DNA of 46,898 bases from Pseudomonadota bacterium (GCA_018823005.1 JAHJJB010000023.1:1-46898), one strand, 5' to 3'. Counted from the first letter of the stretch, positions 27,746 through 37,371 are shown. The notes: generated by a model not told the origin, from the letters alone. Program-made: numbers and translations.

Positions 27746-28597
27746 TTATTTGTATTCGTAAAAACCTTTTCCCGTCTTTCTTCCCAGCCATCCGGCTTCA
27801 ACATATTTCCGAAGAAGAGGACAGGGCCTGTATTTTGAATCCTTAAATCCGTTATAAAGAGTCTCCATTATGGCAAGGCAGGTATCAAGCCCTATCAGGT
27901 CAGCAAGAGCAAGAGGTCCCATGGGATGATTCATTCCCAGTTTCATAACGGTATCAATATCCTCTTTAGTGCCTACGCTATGATAGAGACAGTAGACCGC
28001 TTCGTTAATCATTGGCATAAGTATCCTGTTTGCTATAAAGCCGGGATAATCGTTTGCCAGAGCAGGGGTTTTCCCGAATTTTACTGAAAGATCCCAGGTA
28101 AGTTTAAATGTTTCGTCGGAAGTGGTAATTCCGCGTATGACTTCAACAAGTTTCATGACAGGCACAGGATTCATGAAATGCATGCCGATCACTTTATCGG
28201 GCCTCTTTGTCTGTGAGGCAATTCTTCCTATGGGAATGGAAGATGTATTTGTTGAAAGTATCACATGCGAAGGGCATATGGAATCGAGATCTTTAAAAAT
28301 CTGAAATTTCAGCTGTTCATTTTCCGTGGCAGCTTCAACAACAAAATCGGCACCGGCCATGTCTTTTAAATCGGTGCTGGTCTTAATGCGTTTTAAAACA
28401 GCGTTTTTCTCCTCTGCCGTCATCTTTCCCTTTTCAACATTCCGGGCAAGATTTTTTGTTATCGTATCAAGACCGCGCCTGACGAATTCATCCTTGATAT
28501 CGTTCATTATAACTTCAAGGCCGCTCATTGCTGCAACCTGAGCGATGCCGTTTCCCATCTGGCCAGCCCCGATAACACCGAATTTTCTTATTTCCAT
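27746..28597 (-). CDS. 3-hydroxyacyl-CoA (3-hydroxybutyryl-CoA) dehydrogenase
   Basis: GVIGAGQMGNGIAQVAAMSG, HFMNPVPVMKLVEVIRG, DYPGFIANRILMPMINEA. Confidence 0.95.
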   Translation of the reverse strand: MEIRKFGVIGAGQMGNGIAQVAAMSGLEVIMNDIKDEFVRRGLDTITKNLARNVEKGKMTAEEKNAVLKRIKTSTDLKDMAGADFVVEAATENEQLKFQIFKDLDSICPSHVILSTNTSSIPIGRIASQTKRPDKVIGMHFMNPVPVMKLVEVIRGITTSDETFKLTWDLSVKFGKTPALANDYPGFIANRILMPMINEAVYCLYHSVGTKEDIDTVMKLGMNHPMGPLALADLIGLDTCLAIMETLYNGFKDSKYRPCPLLRKYVEAGWLGRKTGKGFYEYK

Positions 28598-28633
28598 TTG
28601 CGTCTCCTTAATGATCTGTTATTGTTCGACGGC

Positions 28634-28810
28634 TTCGTAAAAGTCATATGTGAACGGATTTGAGATTTTTGGGAAATAGATTTTTAAATTACTGAGCGTT
28701 AAAAATCACAAGCTGTTTGAGGGCGTTAGCCCGAGTTCTTGTGATTTAGTGAAGTGGTTTAAAAATCCCCAAAAAGCTCATTAAGTGAGCATATTTGGAC
28801 TTTTTACGAA
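28634..28810. repeat. Palindromic element C bounded by TTCGTAAAAGTC/GACTTTTTACGAA
   Basis: Internal stems aatcacaag/cttgtgatt and GGGC-gtta-GCCC; TIR shared with elements A and B. Confidence 0.7.
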
Positions 28811-28824
28811 CACATCATGCTTCA

Positions 28825-29997
28825 TTATCTTTTAATTATCAAAGCAACTGCCTCTCCCCCTCCAAGGCAGAGGGAAGCAAGACCTGCTTTTTTGTCCTGT
28901 TTTATCATTTCATGCAAAAGCGTGACAAGCAAACGGCACCCGCTTGCACCGATGGGATGACCGATTGCAACACTTCCTCCGTTAACATTTACCTTTGAAG
29001 GATCAAGGCCGAGTTCGCGAAGTACTGCAACGGTTGAACCGCTGAAAGCCTCGTTGATTTCATAAAGATCGATATCCTCCTTTGAAAGCCCCTCTTTCGC
29101 AAGGCATTTGGGGATTGCCCATATAGGAGCCACAAGTACATACTTCATGTCGATGCCGTATGAAGCCTGCGCCCCTATTCTTGCCATTATCCTGCACCCG
29201 AGCTTCTCGGCCTTCTCTTCAGACATAACGACAACAGCGGCAGCCCCATCGCTTATTATTGAAGCATTCCCGGCTGTTCCAACACCCTCTTTTTTAAAGG
29301 CCGGTTTCATTTTTGCCAGGATTTCATAATCCGTATCCTGGGGACATTCATCATTTTCGAAAATTGTTGCGCCTTTTCTTCCGGCAACTTCGACGGGAAC
29401 AATTTCGTCTTTGAACCGGCCCGAAGCAACGGCATTAATTGACCTCCGGTAAGATTCTGCCGCGTACCTGTCCTGATCTTCCCGGCTGATTCCGTATTTT
29501 TCCGAGCAGAGTTCATTCGACATTCCCATATGAAAATCATTTACATTGTCCCAGAGTCCGTCATGCAGCATATGATCCTGCAGCTTTCCCGGCCCCATGC
29601 GATAGCCGAATCTTGCCTTTTCAAGGAAGTATGGAGCCATGCTCATGTTTTCCATTCCGCCCGCAACCACAACTTCGGCATCCCCGGTCTGAATCGCCTG
29701 TGCTGCGAGCATAACGGCTTTCAACGCGGAACCGCACACTTTATTTATAGTGATACACTCAGCCTCCCATGGCATCTTTGCCATTACAGCGGCCTGCTTG
29801 GCAGGATTCTGACCGTAGCCGCATGGTAGAACCATGCCCATTATCACTTCGTTAACATCCTTTTTCTCGATGCCCGCCCTTTTCACAGCTTCCTCTATTA
29901 CTATGGAGCCGAGCTTTGTGGCTCCGACATTTCCAAGGGTCCCGTTGAAACTCCCGAGAGGTGTTCTCACGGCACTAACTATTACAGCTTCTTTCAT
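28825..29997 (-). CDS. Acetyl-CoA C-acetyltransferase / thiolase
   Basis: [60 protein letters not shown]. Confidence 0.95.
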   Translation of the reverse strand: MKEAVIVSAVRTPLGSFNGTLGNVGATKLGSIVIEEAVKRAGIEKKDVNEVIMGMVLPCGYGQNPAKQAAVMAKMPWEAECITINKVCGSALKAVMLAAQAIQTGDAEVVVAGGMENMSMAPYFLEKARFGYRMGPGKLQDHMLHDGLWDNVNDFHMGMSNELCSEKYGISREDQDRYAAESYRRSINAVASGRFKDEIVPVEVAGRKGATIFENDECPQDTDYEILAKMKPAFKKEGVGTAGNASIISDGAAAVVVMSEEKAEKLGCRIMARIGAQASYGIDMKYVLVAPIWAIPKCLAKEGLSKEDIDLYEINEAFSGSTVAVLRELGLDPSKVNVNGGSVAIGHPIGASGCRLLVTLLHEMIKQDKKAGLASLCLGGGEAVALIIKR

Positions 29998-30146
29998 ATC
30001 CTGTTTTCTCCTTTATAAATCGTACTTCGAAGATCGTACATCGTACATCGAATATCGAAATTCGTTGATGGTGGTTCGTCAGTCGATTAACTATCCATGA
30101 CATTACCACTTGAACCCCAGACTCCTTGACCCCTTGAACCCAACCT

Positions 30147-33100
30147 TTACATATTCCTTCTGTATTTGCCGCCAACATCATACAGGGCCTGGGTAATCTG
30201 CCCCAGCGAACAGGTCCTCACAGTATTCATGAGTTCGGCAAATATATTTTCTCCTGACAGGGCAACCTTCTGCATTCTTTTCAACGCCTCAGGAGCTTTA
30301 TCCGCATTCCTTGTTTTGAATTCCTCAAGCCGGAAGAGCTGCGCCTCTTTTTCGCTCTCCGAGGCCCTCGCAAGTTCGACGCAATCCGACATCTCTTCAG
30401 GATCAACATCAGGATCACGGAAGGTATTAACGCCAATAATCGGATATTCACCCGTGTGTTTTAAAGTTTCGTAGTAAATAGACTCTTCCTGAATCCTGTT
30501 TCGCTGGTACCCGGTTTCCATTGCGCCGAGAACACCGCCGCGCTCAGTGATCCTGTCAAATTCCGCAAGGACGGCCTCCTCTACAAGATCGGTCAGTTCC
30601 TCGACTATAAAGCTCCCCTGGTTCATATTCTCGTTATTTGCAAGCCCCCATTCCTTGTTTATTATAAGCTGGATTGCAAGCGCCCGTCTCACGGATTCCG
30701 AGCTCGGAGTGGTTATTGCTTCATCAAACGCGTTCGTATGAAGACTGTTGCAGTTGTCATACACGGCACAAAGGCCCTGCAGCGTTGTTCTGATGTCATT
30801 AAACTGGATATCCTGACTGTGAAGCGATCTCCCCGAAGTCTGTATGTGGTATTTAAGCATCTGCGAACGTTCAGACCCCTTGTATTTCTCCCGCATCGCA
30901 ACAGCCCATATTCTTCTCGCAACCCTTCCTATGACTGTGTACTCGGGATCCATTCCGTTTGAAAAAAAGAAAGAAAGGTTTGGCACAAAGCTGTCAAGCG
31001 GCATGCCTCTCGACAGATAATATTCAACATAGGTAAACCCGTTTGCCAGTGTCAGGGCAAGCTGGGTAATGGGATTTGCGCCCGCCTCGGCTATATGATA
31101 ACCGGAAATGGAAACAGAATAGAAATTCCGGACATTGTTTTTAATAAAATATTCCTGGATATCTCCCATCATCTTCAGGGCAAACTCTATGGAGAAAATG
31201 CAGCTGTTTTGCCCCTGATCTTCCTTTAAAATATCAGCCTGGACAGTACCCCTGACATTTGAGAGCACTATTGAACGTATACCATGGCATTCTTTTTCGT
31301 CAGGATCTCTCCCTTTTTCATTTCTGAACTTGTCTATCTGCTGATCTATGGCGGCATTTAAAAACATCGCAAGCATAATGGGCGCCGGCCCGTTTATCGT
31401 CATCGATACCGACGTATTGGGCGCGCAAAGCTCGAATCCGTCATACAGCATCTTGACATTATCGAGTGAACAGACGCTTACTCCCGAAGTACCAACCTTC
31501 CCGTAAATATCAGGTCGCCTGTCCGGATCATTCCCGAAAAGGGTCACGGAATCAAAAGCCGTTGAAAGCCGTTTTGCATCATAGTTTGCTGAAAGCAGCT
31601 TAAACCTGTTATTGGTCCTTGCCGGGTCACCTTCTCCTGCAAACATTCGGGTTGGATCTTCGTCAACCCGTTTAAGCGGAAAAACACCGGCCGTAAAGGG
31701 GAATTGTCCGGGAACATTCTCCTCCCTCATCCATCTCAGTATTTCTCCCGGATCCATGAACTTTGGCAGGGAAATCTTTGGAATCTTCTGGTGCGAAAGA
31801 GAGAGCGTATAAAGTGGAAGCCTTATTTCTTTATTTCTGACCCTGTATACAAAGTCATCCCCTGAATAACTCTTTTTAATCTCATCCCAATCGGCCAGAA
31901 CATTTTTTGTCTCTTCCGAAAGCTGTTTATCCGCTCCTGCTATTTCTTCCTTTAATCTTGAAAGAATTGCGCCCGTGCTCTCTTTTTTTTCTGTCTCACT
32001 ACCTACAATCTTTTCTGTCTCTTCGAGGTGCCACAATTTCCTGACTGCCCCGGACTGCTCTTTTGTCTCCCTGTGGTAGTTCCTCAGCATATCTGCAATT
32101 TCAGATAGATATCGCGTTCGCTCCGGGGGAATAATAATCGTCTTGGATGACGATTTTTTCCGGTCAGGACGGGAAAGCTCTGAAATCAGTTTTATTCCCT
32201 TTTTTTCAAAGACTTTGTCTAAAATCTCATGATACAATGCCGTAACGCCATCATCATTAAACTTTGATGCTATCGTTCCGAAGACAGGCATTTCATCAAG
32301 CTGTTTTTCCCAGGCTTTTCTGTTCCGCTGAACCTGCTTGCTCACGTCACGAAGGGCGTCTTCGCCTCCACGTTTTTCAAACTTGTTGATGACAACAAGA
32401 TCGGCAAAATCAAGCATATCTATTTTTTCAAGCTGCGAGGCCGCACCGAACTCGCTTGTCATAACGTAAATTGATACGTCCACAAGATCAATTATCTTTG
32501 AATCGCCCTGCCCGATACCCGCCGTTTCAACAACCGCAATATCAAATCCGGCAGCTTTCACGACATCGATAACCTCCGGAAGAGCTTCAGGAATTACCGT
32601 ATCCGACATGCGGGTTGCAATCGACCGCATATACACCCCTGGCCTGCCGATTGCGTTCATACGTATCCTGTCCCCCAGCAAAGCCCCCCCTGACTTTCTG
32701 CGGGACGGGTCACAGCTTATTATTGCAACTTTGATTTCCGGAATGTCGCGCATGAGCCGCAGGATTATCTCGTCGGTAAGAGATGATTTTCCGGCCCCGC
32801 CGGTTCCGGTAATGCCTATAACCGGGACCTTGCTCTTTCTGCCTTCGGAAAGCAGCGGGGTAAAATCGGAGATGTTTCCGTTGTTTTTTGCAAGTTCAAC
32901 TGCCGTTATAAGATGTGCAATCTTCAGTTTGTTGTCCGGAGAAAGGCCGGTAATATCAACTTTCTTCTCATCAACAGTCGGAAAGTCAAGCATCTCCACC
33001 ATATGGTTGATGATTCCCTGGAGTCCGAGCCTGGCCCCGTCTTCCGGCGAGTATATCTTCGCAACTCCGTACGCTTCCAGTTCCCTGCTTTCGTTCGGAA

Positions 33101-33419
33101 CGATGACTCCGCCGCCTCCGCCGAATACCTTGATATGGGAAGCTCCGTTATCACGGAGAAGATCTAACATGTATTTAAAGAACTCCATGTGTCCGCCCTG
33201 ATAACTGGAAACGGCTACTCCCTGAACATCTTCCTGAATGGCTGCTTCGACAATCTCTTCTACCGACCGGTTGTGTCCGAGATGTATTACTTCAACTCCT
33301 GTATCCTGAAGTATTCTGCGCATTATATTTATGGACACATCATGGCCGTCAAAAAGAGATGTTGCTGTAACTATCCTTATATTATGCCTGGGCTTATAGA
33401 CATTTACTTCAACGCTCAT
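30147..33419 (-). CDS. icmF: Fused isobutyryl-CoA mutase IcmF-type (B12-binding / G-protein chaperone / mutase)
   Basis: B12-binding domain [25 protein letters not shown]; GTPase [37 protein letters not shown]; catalytic domain [62 protein letters not shown]. Confidence 0.93.
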   Translation of the reverse strand: MSVEVNVYKPRHNIRIVTATSLFDGHDVSINIMRRILQDTGVEVIHLGHNRSVEEIVEAAIQEDVQGVAVSSYQGGHMEFFKYMLDLLRDNGASHIKVFGGGGGVIVPNESRELEAYGVAKIYSPEDGARLGLQGIINHMVEMLDFPTVDEKKVDITGLSPDNKLKIAHLITAVELAKNNGNISDFTPLLSEGRKSKVPVIGITGTGGAGKSSLTDEIILRLMRDIPEIKVAIISCDPSRRKSGGALLGDRIRMNAIGRPGVYMRSIATRMSDTVIPEALPEVIDVVKAAGFDIAVVETAGIGQGDSKIIDLVDVSIYVMTSEFGAASQLEKIDMLDFADLVVINKFEKRGGEDALRDVSKQVQRNRKAWEKQLDEMPVFGTIASKFNDDGVTALYHEILDKVFEKKGIKLISELSRPDRKKSSSKTIIIPPERTRYLSEIADMLRNYHRETKEQSGAVRKLWHLEETEKIVGSETEKKESTGAILSRLKEEIAGADKQLSEETKNVLADWDEIKKSYSGDDFVYRVRNKEIRLPLYTLSLSHQKIPKISLPKFMDPGEILRWMREENVPGQFPFTAGVFPLKRVDEDPTRMFAGEGDPARTNNRFKLLSANYDAKRLSTAFDSVTLFGNDPDRRPDIYGKVGTSGVSVCSLDNVKMLYDGFELCAPNTSVSMTINGPAPIMLAMFLNAAIDQQIDKFRNEKGRDPDEKECHGIRSIVLSNVRGTVQADILKEDQGQNSCIFSIEFALKMMGDIQEYFIKNNVRNFYSVSISGYHIAEAGANPITQLALTLANGFTYVEYYLSRGMPLDSFVPNLSFFFSNGMDPEYTVIGRVARRIWAVAMREKYKGSERSQMLKYHIQTSGRSLHSQDIQFNDIRTTLQGLCAVYDNCNSLHTNAFDEAITTPSSESVRRALAIQLIINKEWGLANNENMNQGSFIVEELTDLVEEAVLAEFDRITERGGVLGAMETGYQRNRIQEESIYYETLKHTGEYPIIGVNTFRDPDVDPEEMSDCVELARASESEKEAQLFRLEEFKTRNADKAPEALKRMQKVALSGENIFAELMNTVRTCSLGQITQALYDVGGKYRRNM

Positions 33420-34084
33420 GCGCCCTCCTTTAATAGTGCCTGGTTCTTTTTTTGTCCTGAGATGCTGAGGATGAATTCGGTTTGATACTCAATATAATCT
33501 TCAAGAGTGTAATGGCGGGCAAGAAACCACCGCCTGAATGTCCACATGTGTCCAAGAACGGATATGTTGTGGGCGGCAAGCTCTATCGCCCTTTCATCGA
33601 GAGGGGCAATGTGCCCCTGTGAGACAAGGCGGGCAATAGCCTCAACAAAGAGGCCTGTTATCCTGAGTTCATTCTCCAACACTTTCTTTTGCCACTGGAG
33701 CGGAAGGGACTGTGTTTCCTGATAAATAAGGAGTATAAAATCACTCATTTTATTACAAACCATGAAATATTCTCTGATAATATCAGCAAGGGCGTCCCTT
33801 CCTCCCGATGATTTTGCCATTACATCGGTTACCCTTTTTTCCACCTCGACATGAATTGAATCGCAAACGAGATAGAGAATATCTTCTTTTGACGCTATAT
33901 ATTCATAAAGAGATCCTATTGAAACACCTGCGGCCTTCGCAATCTGCCTTGTCGATGTTTTATGAAAACCCTTATCAATGAAAAGCTTAACGGCGGCTTC
34001 GGCAATCTGCCGCCGTCTTTTTTCAACAAGGTCAAGATTCTTTACCTGGGTCGGAATATCTTTTGTTCTTTGAAGTTCCTGCAT
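33416..34084 (-). CDS. TetR/AcrR family transcriptional regulator
   Basis: [53 protein letters not shown] overlap with the downstream icmF-type gene. Confidence 0.95.
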   Translation of the reverse strand: MQELQRTKDIPTQVKNLDLVEKRRRQIAEAAVKLFIDKGFHKTSTRQIAKAAGVSIGSLYEYIASKEDILYLVCDSIHVEVEKRVTDVMAKSSGGRDALADIIREYFMVCNKMSDFILLIYQETQSLPLQWQKKVLENELRITGLFVEAIARLVSQGHIAPLDERAIELAAHNISVLGHMWTFRRWFLARHYTLEDYIEYQTEFILSISGQKKNQALLKEGA

Positions 34085-34141
34085 AATCTCCGGTAGCCCG
34101 TTTATGCCTCATTGCGGAAAAAATCAATAAATTAGAGATCC

Positions 34142-34157
34142 GAGCGAGCGCTCACTC
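34142..34157. promoter_or_regulatory. Palindromic operator 1 (GAGCGAGCGCTCACTC)
   Basis: 7 of 8 half-site positions symmetric; downstream of a putative minus-strand promoter (TTGACA complement at 34187-34192). Confidence 0.65.
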
Positions 34158-34330
34158 ATGGGTTGATATCATGCATCATTTTTACTTGTCAAGATGTAAG
34201 ATATTCTTCTCCTCAACCCGCTTTAAAAGGAAATATATCGACCCAATATAACATATAATATATTGTATTTATGATCTATATTGTTTTTTATTGAATAATT
34301 TGCCACACCGGTTAATATCCAAAAAAAATA

Positions 34331-34359
34331 TTGACAATAATGAACCTGTGAGGATAAAC
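34331..34359 (+). promoter_or_regulatory. Putative promoter for the hydratase/lyase operon
   Basis: TTGACA at 34331-34336, 17-nt spacer, ATAAAC at 34354-34359. Confidence 0.4.
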
Positions 34360-34372
34360 TGAATGAAAACTT

Positions 34373-34389
34373 ACCGAGCGCTCACTCAT
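34373..34389. promoter_or_regulatory. Palindromic operator 2 (ACCGAGCGCTCACTCAT)
   Basis: Shares 15 identical bases CGAGCGCTCACTCAT with operator 1 (34145-34159), spaced exactly 230 bp. Confidence 0.65.
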
Positions 34390-34471
34390 ATTTTTTTATA
34401 TTCAATATTTGGGCATAAAGTCCGCTTATTTTACGAAGTTATTAAAACTCATGGAGGTTGGAGGTATTGCT

Positions 34472-35257
34472 ATGACGGAAGAACAGGTTCTCCTGGCAGA
34501 AGAAAAAGAGGGTATAATGACACTTACTTTAAACCGTCCCCAGGCAATGAATTCTTTAAATTTCAGCATGCTGCATTCTTTGAGGGAGCAGGTGGAAGCT
34601 TTGAGATTCAGATCCGATATAAGAGTTGTCATTATCACGGGATCGGGAGATAAGGCATTCTGCTCGGGAGCAGATCTGAAGGAGCGTGTAACATTGAGCC
34701 CTGTGCAGGTAAAGGAATATATTTTTACGATAAGAAATCTCTTTACTTCGATAGAACTTTTAAATAAGCCTGTGATAGCCGGTGTAAACGGCGTAGCGCT
34801 TGGGGGAGGTACCGAACTTGCCCTGGCATCAGATATCCGCATAGCATCCACAAATGCCACCATGGGACTCACAGAAACGCGCCTTGCTATTATCCCGGGA
34901 GCAGGTGGAACCCAGAGGCTTCCAAGGCTGGTTGGCCGGGGCAAAGCAAAAGAGTTGATATTCACCGGGAAGAGAATTGATGCACAGGAAGCTCTGTCTA
35001 TAGGGCTTGTCAATAAAATCTGCGAAAAGGATGACCTTGTAAAAGAATGTATGCTGATGGCTGCCATGATATGCGAAACAGGCCCCATAGCAATAGAGCA
35101 GGCAAAATATGCAATAAATTTCGGGATTGAAACCGATATTCAGACCGGCCTTGCAATAGAATCGAATGCCTACTGGGTGACAATACCGACGGAAGACCGT
35201 CTTGAAGGACTTGCGGCTTTTCGCGAAAAAAGAAAACCGGTATACAAGGGAAAATAA
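34472..35257 (+). CDS. Enoyl-CoA hydratase/isomerase, AUH/methylglutaconyl-CoA hydratase-like
   Basis: AFCSGADLKERV, GVALGGGTELALASDIRIASTNATMGLTETRLAIIPGAGGTQRLPRLVG, TIPTEDRLEGLAAFREKRKPVYKGK; ggaggt before ATG 34472 (tracked start 34409). Confidence 0.93.
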   Translation: MTEEQVLLAEEKEGIMTLTLNRPQAMNSLNFSMLHSLREQVEALRFRSDIRVVIITGSGDKAFCSGADLKERVTLSPVQVKEYIFTIRNLFTSIELLNKPVIAGVNGVALGGGTELALASDIRIASTNATMGLTETRLAIIPGAGGTQRLPRLVGRGKAKELIFTGKRIDAQEALSIGLVNKICEKDDLVKECMLMAAMICETGPIAIEQAKYAINFGIETDIQTGLAIESNAYWVTIPTEDRLEGLAAFREKRKPVYKGK

Positions 35258-35265
35258 AACAAGAA

Positions 35266-35300
35266 GGGCTCAAGGATTCAAGGATCCGGGTGTTCAAGTG
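35266..35300 (-). repeat. TTGAACCC-family interspersed repeat
   Basis: ggctcaaggattcaaggatccgggtgttcaagtg. Confidence 0.55.
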
Positions 35301-35349
35301 AAAAGAAAATATTTGACCACATTACTTAATAACTTTTAGGAGGACGAAG

Positions 35350-36369
35350 ATGGCGCTTATGAATTATCCGAAAAAGGTTGTACTGGGAGACATAACCGTA
35401 AGAGATGGTTTCCAGCATGAAGAAAAGTTTATTCCGACTGATGCAAAGGTCTGGGTTGCGGAACAGCTTCTGCTCGCCGGTTTTAAAAGAATCGAAGTCA
35501 CAAACTACGGAAACCCGACAGGCATGCCGCAGTTTAAGGATGCCGATGCGGTGATGAAACGCCTTCGCGGAAGCAAAAAAGCGGGGCATCTTTTGAAGGA
35601 TGCTGAAATCACGACCATAACTATCAGGGAAAAAGCGGTTGATAGAGCTATTATTGCCAAAAAGGAAGGTTACGGCCCCGACAGGATACTTTTCATGGTC
35701 TCAACAAGTGAGGCTCATCACAAGAAAAATTCCGGATTGTCCCTCGCCGAGTACTGGAAGATGTGCGCAGATTATATTCCCAAGGCTCATGAAGCCGGAA
35801 TTAAAGTCTGCGGAACGGTCAGCACAATATGGGGCTGTCCCATAGCAGGTCCGACCGAGCTGAAAGATGCCGTTGCTTTTACTAAACGTTGGCTCGATAT
35901 CGGAGCAGACGACATAGAACATGCAGATCATGACGGTTCGGCCGCGCCGAACAAGGTTTTTGAGTATTTTTCCATGATCCTTGATGAAATTCCGGATAAA
36001 TCAAAGCATATCGCTCATTTCCATACAACAAGAGGATGGGGCCTTGCCAATGTACTCGCTGCCCTTCAGGCCGGAATCACCCATTTTGAATCCACAATCG
36101 GCGCAATAGGCGGCCAGCCGGCAAATTTTGTGGACGGCGTCCCCGTGGCAGGAACAGGCGCATACTATTATTCCGACCCGTCAATCACGGGGCTCGTATC
36201 AACCGAAGATATGGTCGTGATGATGGATGAAATGGGCATCGATACCGGCATTAATGTTGACAAGCTTCTGGACATCGGGAGGATGACCGAAAGGATAGTC
36301 GGAAGGCGTCTTCGATCCGAATGCGCTCATACAGGAAGAATTCCAAAGGAGCTGACCGGACGGAAATAA
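35350..36369 (+). CDS. Hydroxymethylglutaryl-CoA lyase-like TIM-barrel protein with non-canonical active site
   Basis: DITVRDGFQHEEKF, HFHTTRGWGLANVLAALQAGITHFESTIGAIGGQPANF, TEDMVVMMDEMGIDTGINVDKLL. Confidence 0.85.
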   Translation: MALMNYPKKVVLGDITVRDGFQHEEKFIPTDAKVWVAEQLLLAGFKRIEVTNYGNPTGMPQFKDADAVMKRLRGSKKAGHLLKDAEITTITIREKAVDRAIIAKKEGYGPDRILFMVSTSEAHHKKNSGLSLAEYWKMCADYIPKAHEAGIKVCGTVSTIWGCPIAGPTELKDAVAFTKRWLDIGADDIEHADHDGSAAPNKVFEYFSMILDEIPDKSKHIAHFHTTRGWGLANVLAALQAGITHFESTIGAIGGQPANFVDGVPVAGTGAYYYSDPSITGLVSTEDMVVMMDEMGIDTGINVDKLLDIGRMTERIVGRRLRSECAHTGRIPKELTGRK

Positions 36370-36383
36370 CAGGAGATATCTCG

Positions 36384-37130
36384 ATGCCTGACAGAATTGA
36401 TTCGATACAGGACCTTGACCACGAACAGACGGCCCGCCTGATCATCGACATGTTCCACCGAATAATAGTTCATTATGCCCTGTGGTACACCGAAATCAGG
36501 CACCAGATGGGCACGGAAAGGGCGCTCGAAGCTCTGAAGACAGCATCTGAAAGAGGCTATGAAATCCAGATGAAGAGGCTGGGGAAAGTCCTTGGCTTTG
36601 AAATGAAGGACGGTATACCTCTCCCCATGCTGAACATGTCTAAAGAGAAGCTGTCCGACCTTATGGATTGCGCTGCCGCGAACTGGATTGCAAATGACGG
36701 TGTCTGGTTCCAGGCAGTTGAATTTACAAACGGGATGATAGATGCCAAACGGTGCAATGATACCTGCTGGGCGCACTTCTCACCCTTTGAAGCGTGGACT
36801 ATAAGGAGATTTTTAAATCTTCCCGATAACCCTGGACTTGAGGGCCTCAAAAGAGCCCTCAATTTCCGCATATACGCCCGGCTGAACACACAGTCTGTAG
36901 TCGATGACACTCCGAACAGTTTTATCTTCCGGATGAATGAATGCCGCGTTCAGTCTGCAAGAAAACGGAAAGGGCTTGATGATTATCCGTGCAAATCGGG
37001 AGGCATGGTCGAATATACTTACTTTGCAAGAAGCATTGATCCCAGAATCATTACAGAATGCGTCGGTTGTCCCCCGGACAAACATCCTGACGACTGGTTC
37101 TGCGCATGGCGGTTCATACTAAAAGAATAG
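36384..37130 (+). CDS. DUF6125-like Cys-rich protein, unknown function
   Basis: Conserved-looking Cys/Trp-rich region: RCNDTCWAHFSPFEAW, NECRV, YPCK, ECVGCPPDKHPDDWFCAWRF; 14-nt gap from the lyase stop with aggaga RBS. Confidence 0.65.
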   Translation: MPDRIDSIQDLDHEQTARLIIDMFHRIIVHYALWYTEIRHQMGTERALEALKTASERGYEIQMKRLGKVLGFEMKDGIPLPMLNMSKEKLSDLMDCAAANWIANDGVWFQAVEFTNGMIDAKRCNDTCWAHFSPFEAWTIRRFLNLPDNPGLEGLKRALNFRIYARLNTQSVVDDTPNSFIFRMNECRVQSARKRKGLDDYPCKSGGMVEYTYFARSIDPRIITECVGCPPDKHPDDWFCAWRFILKE

Positions 37131-37238
37131 GGTTCAAGGGGTCAAGGATTCGAGGATTCGAGTGAAAAATTCGCCTGAAGCTGAAAGCCCTTATCAAGTC
37201 GTTAGAAAACACACTTGAACCCTCGGACCCTTGAACCG
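37131..37238. repeat. Inverted pair of TTGAACCC-family repeats
   Basis: ggttcaagggg... (37131-37164) and ...cccttgaacc (37212-37238); 10-bp perfect outer arms. Confidence 0.65.
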
Positions 37239-37254
37239 CAATAGCGAACGCATT

Positions 37255-37274
37255 CCCCGTAGCTTGCTACGGGG
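37255..37274. repeat. Hairpin repeat CCCCGTAGCTTGCTACGGGG
   Basis: 9-bp perfect stem with 2-nt loop; related copy at 37323-37341. Confidence 0.8.
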
Positions 37275-37322
37275 TTAGTGAGCGAATCAAAAACGGAAAG
37301 AAAGTCCTTACGGTCGAAGATT

Positions 37323-37341
37323 CCCCGTACTTGCTACGGGG
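37323..37341. repeat. Hairpin repeat CCCCGTACTTGCTACGGGG
   Basis: 7-bp stem; near-identical to 37255-37274. Confidence 0.8.
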
Positions 37342-37371
37342 AGCTTCAATCCTTGACCCCTTTAGGTCCTA

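Noticed and set aside
32608-33201. 197-aa plus-strand ORF antisense to icmF
   Set aside because: Entirely antisense to a strongly supported CDS, Ser/Pro-rich composition typical of shadow ORFs.
34426-35088. 220-aa minus-strand ORF antisense to the hydratase
   Set aside because: Shadow ORF opposite a well-supported enoyl-CoA hydratase gene.
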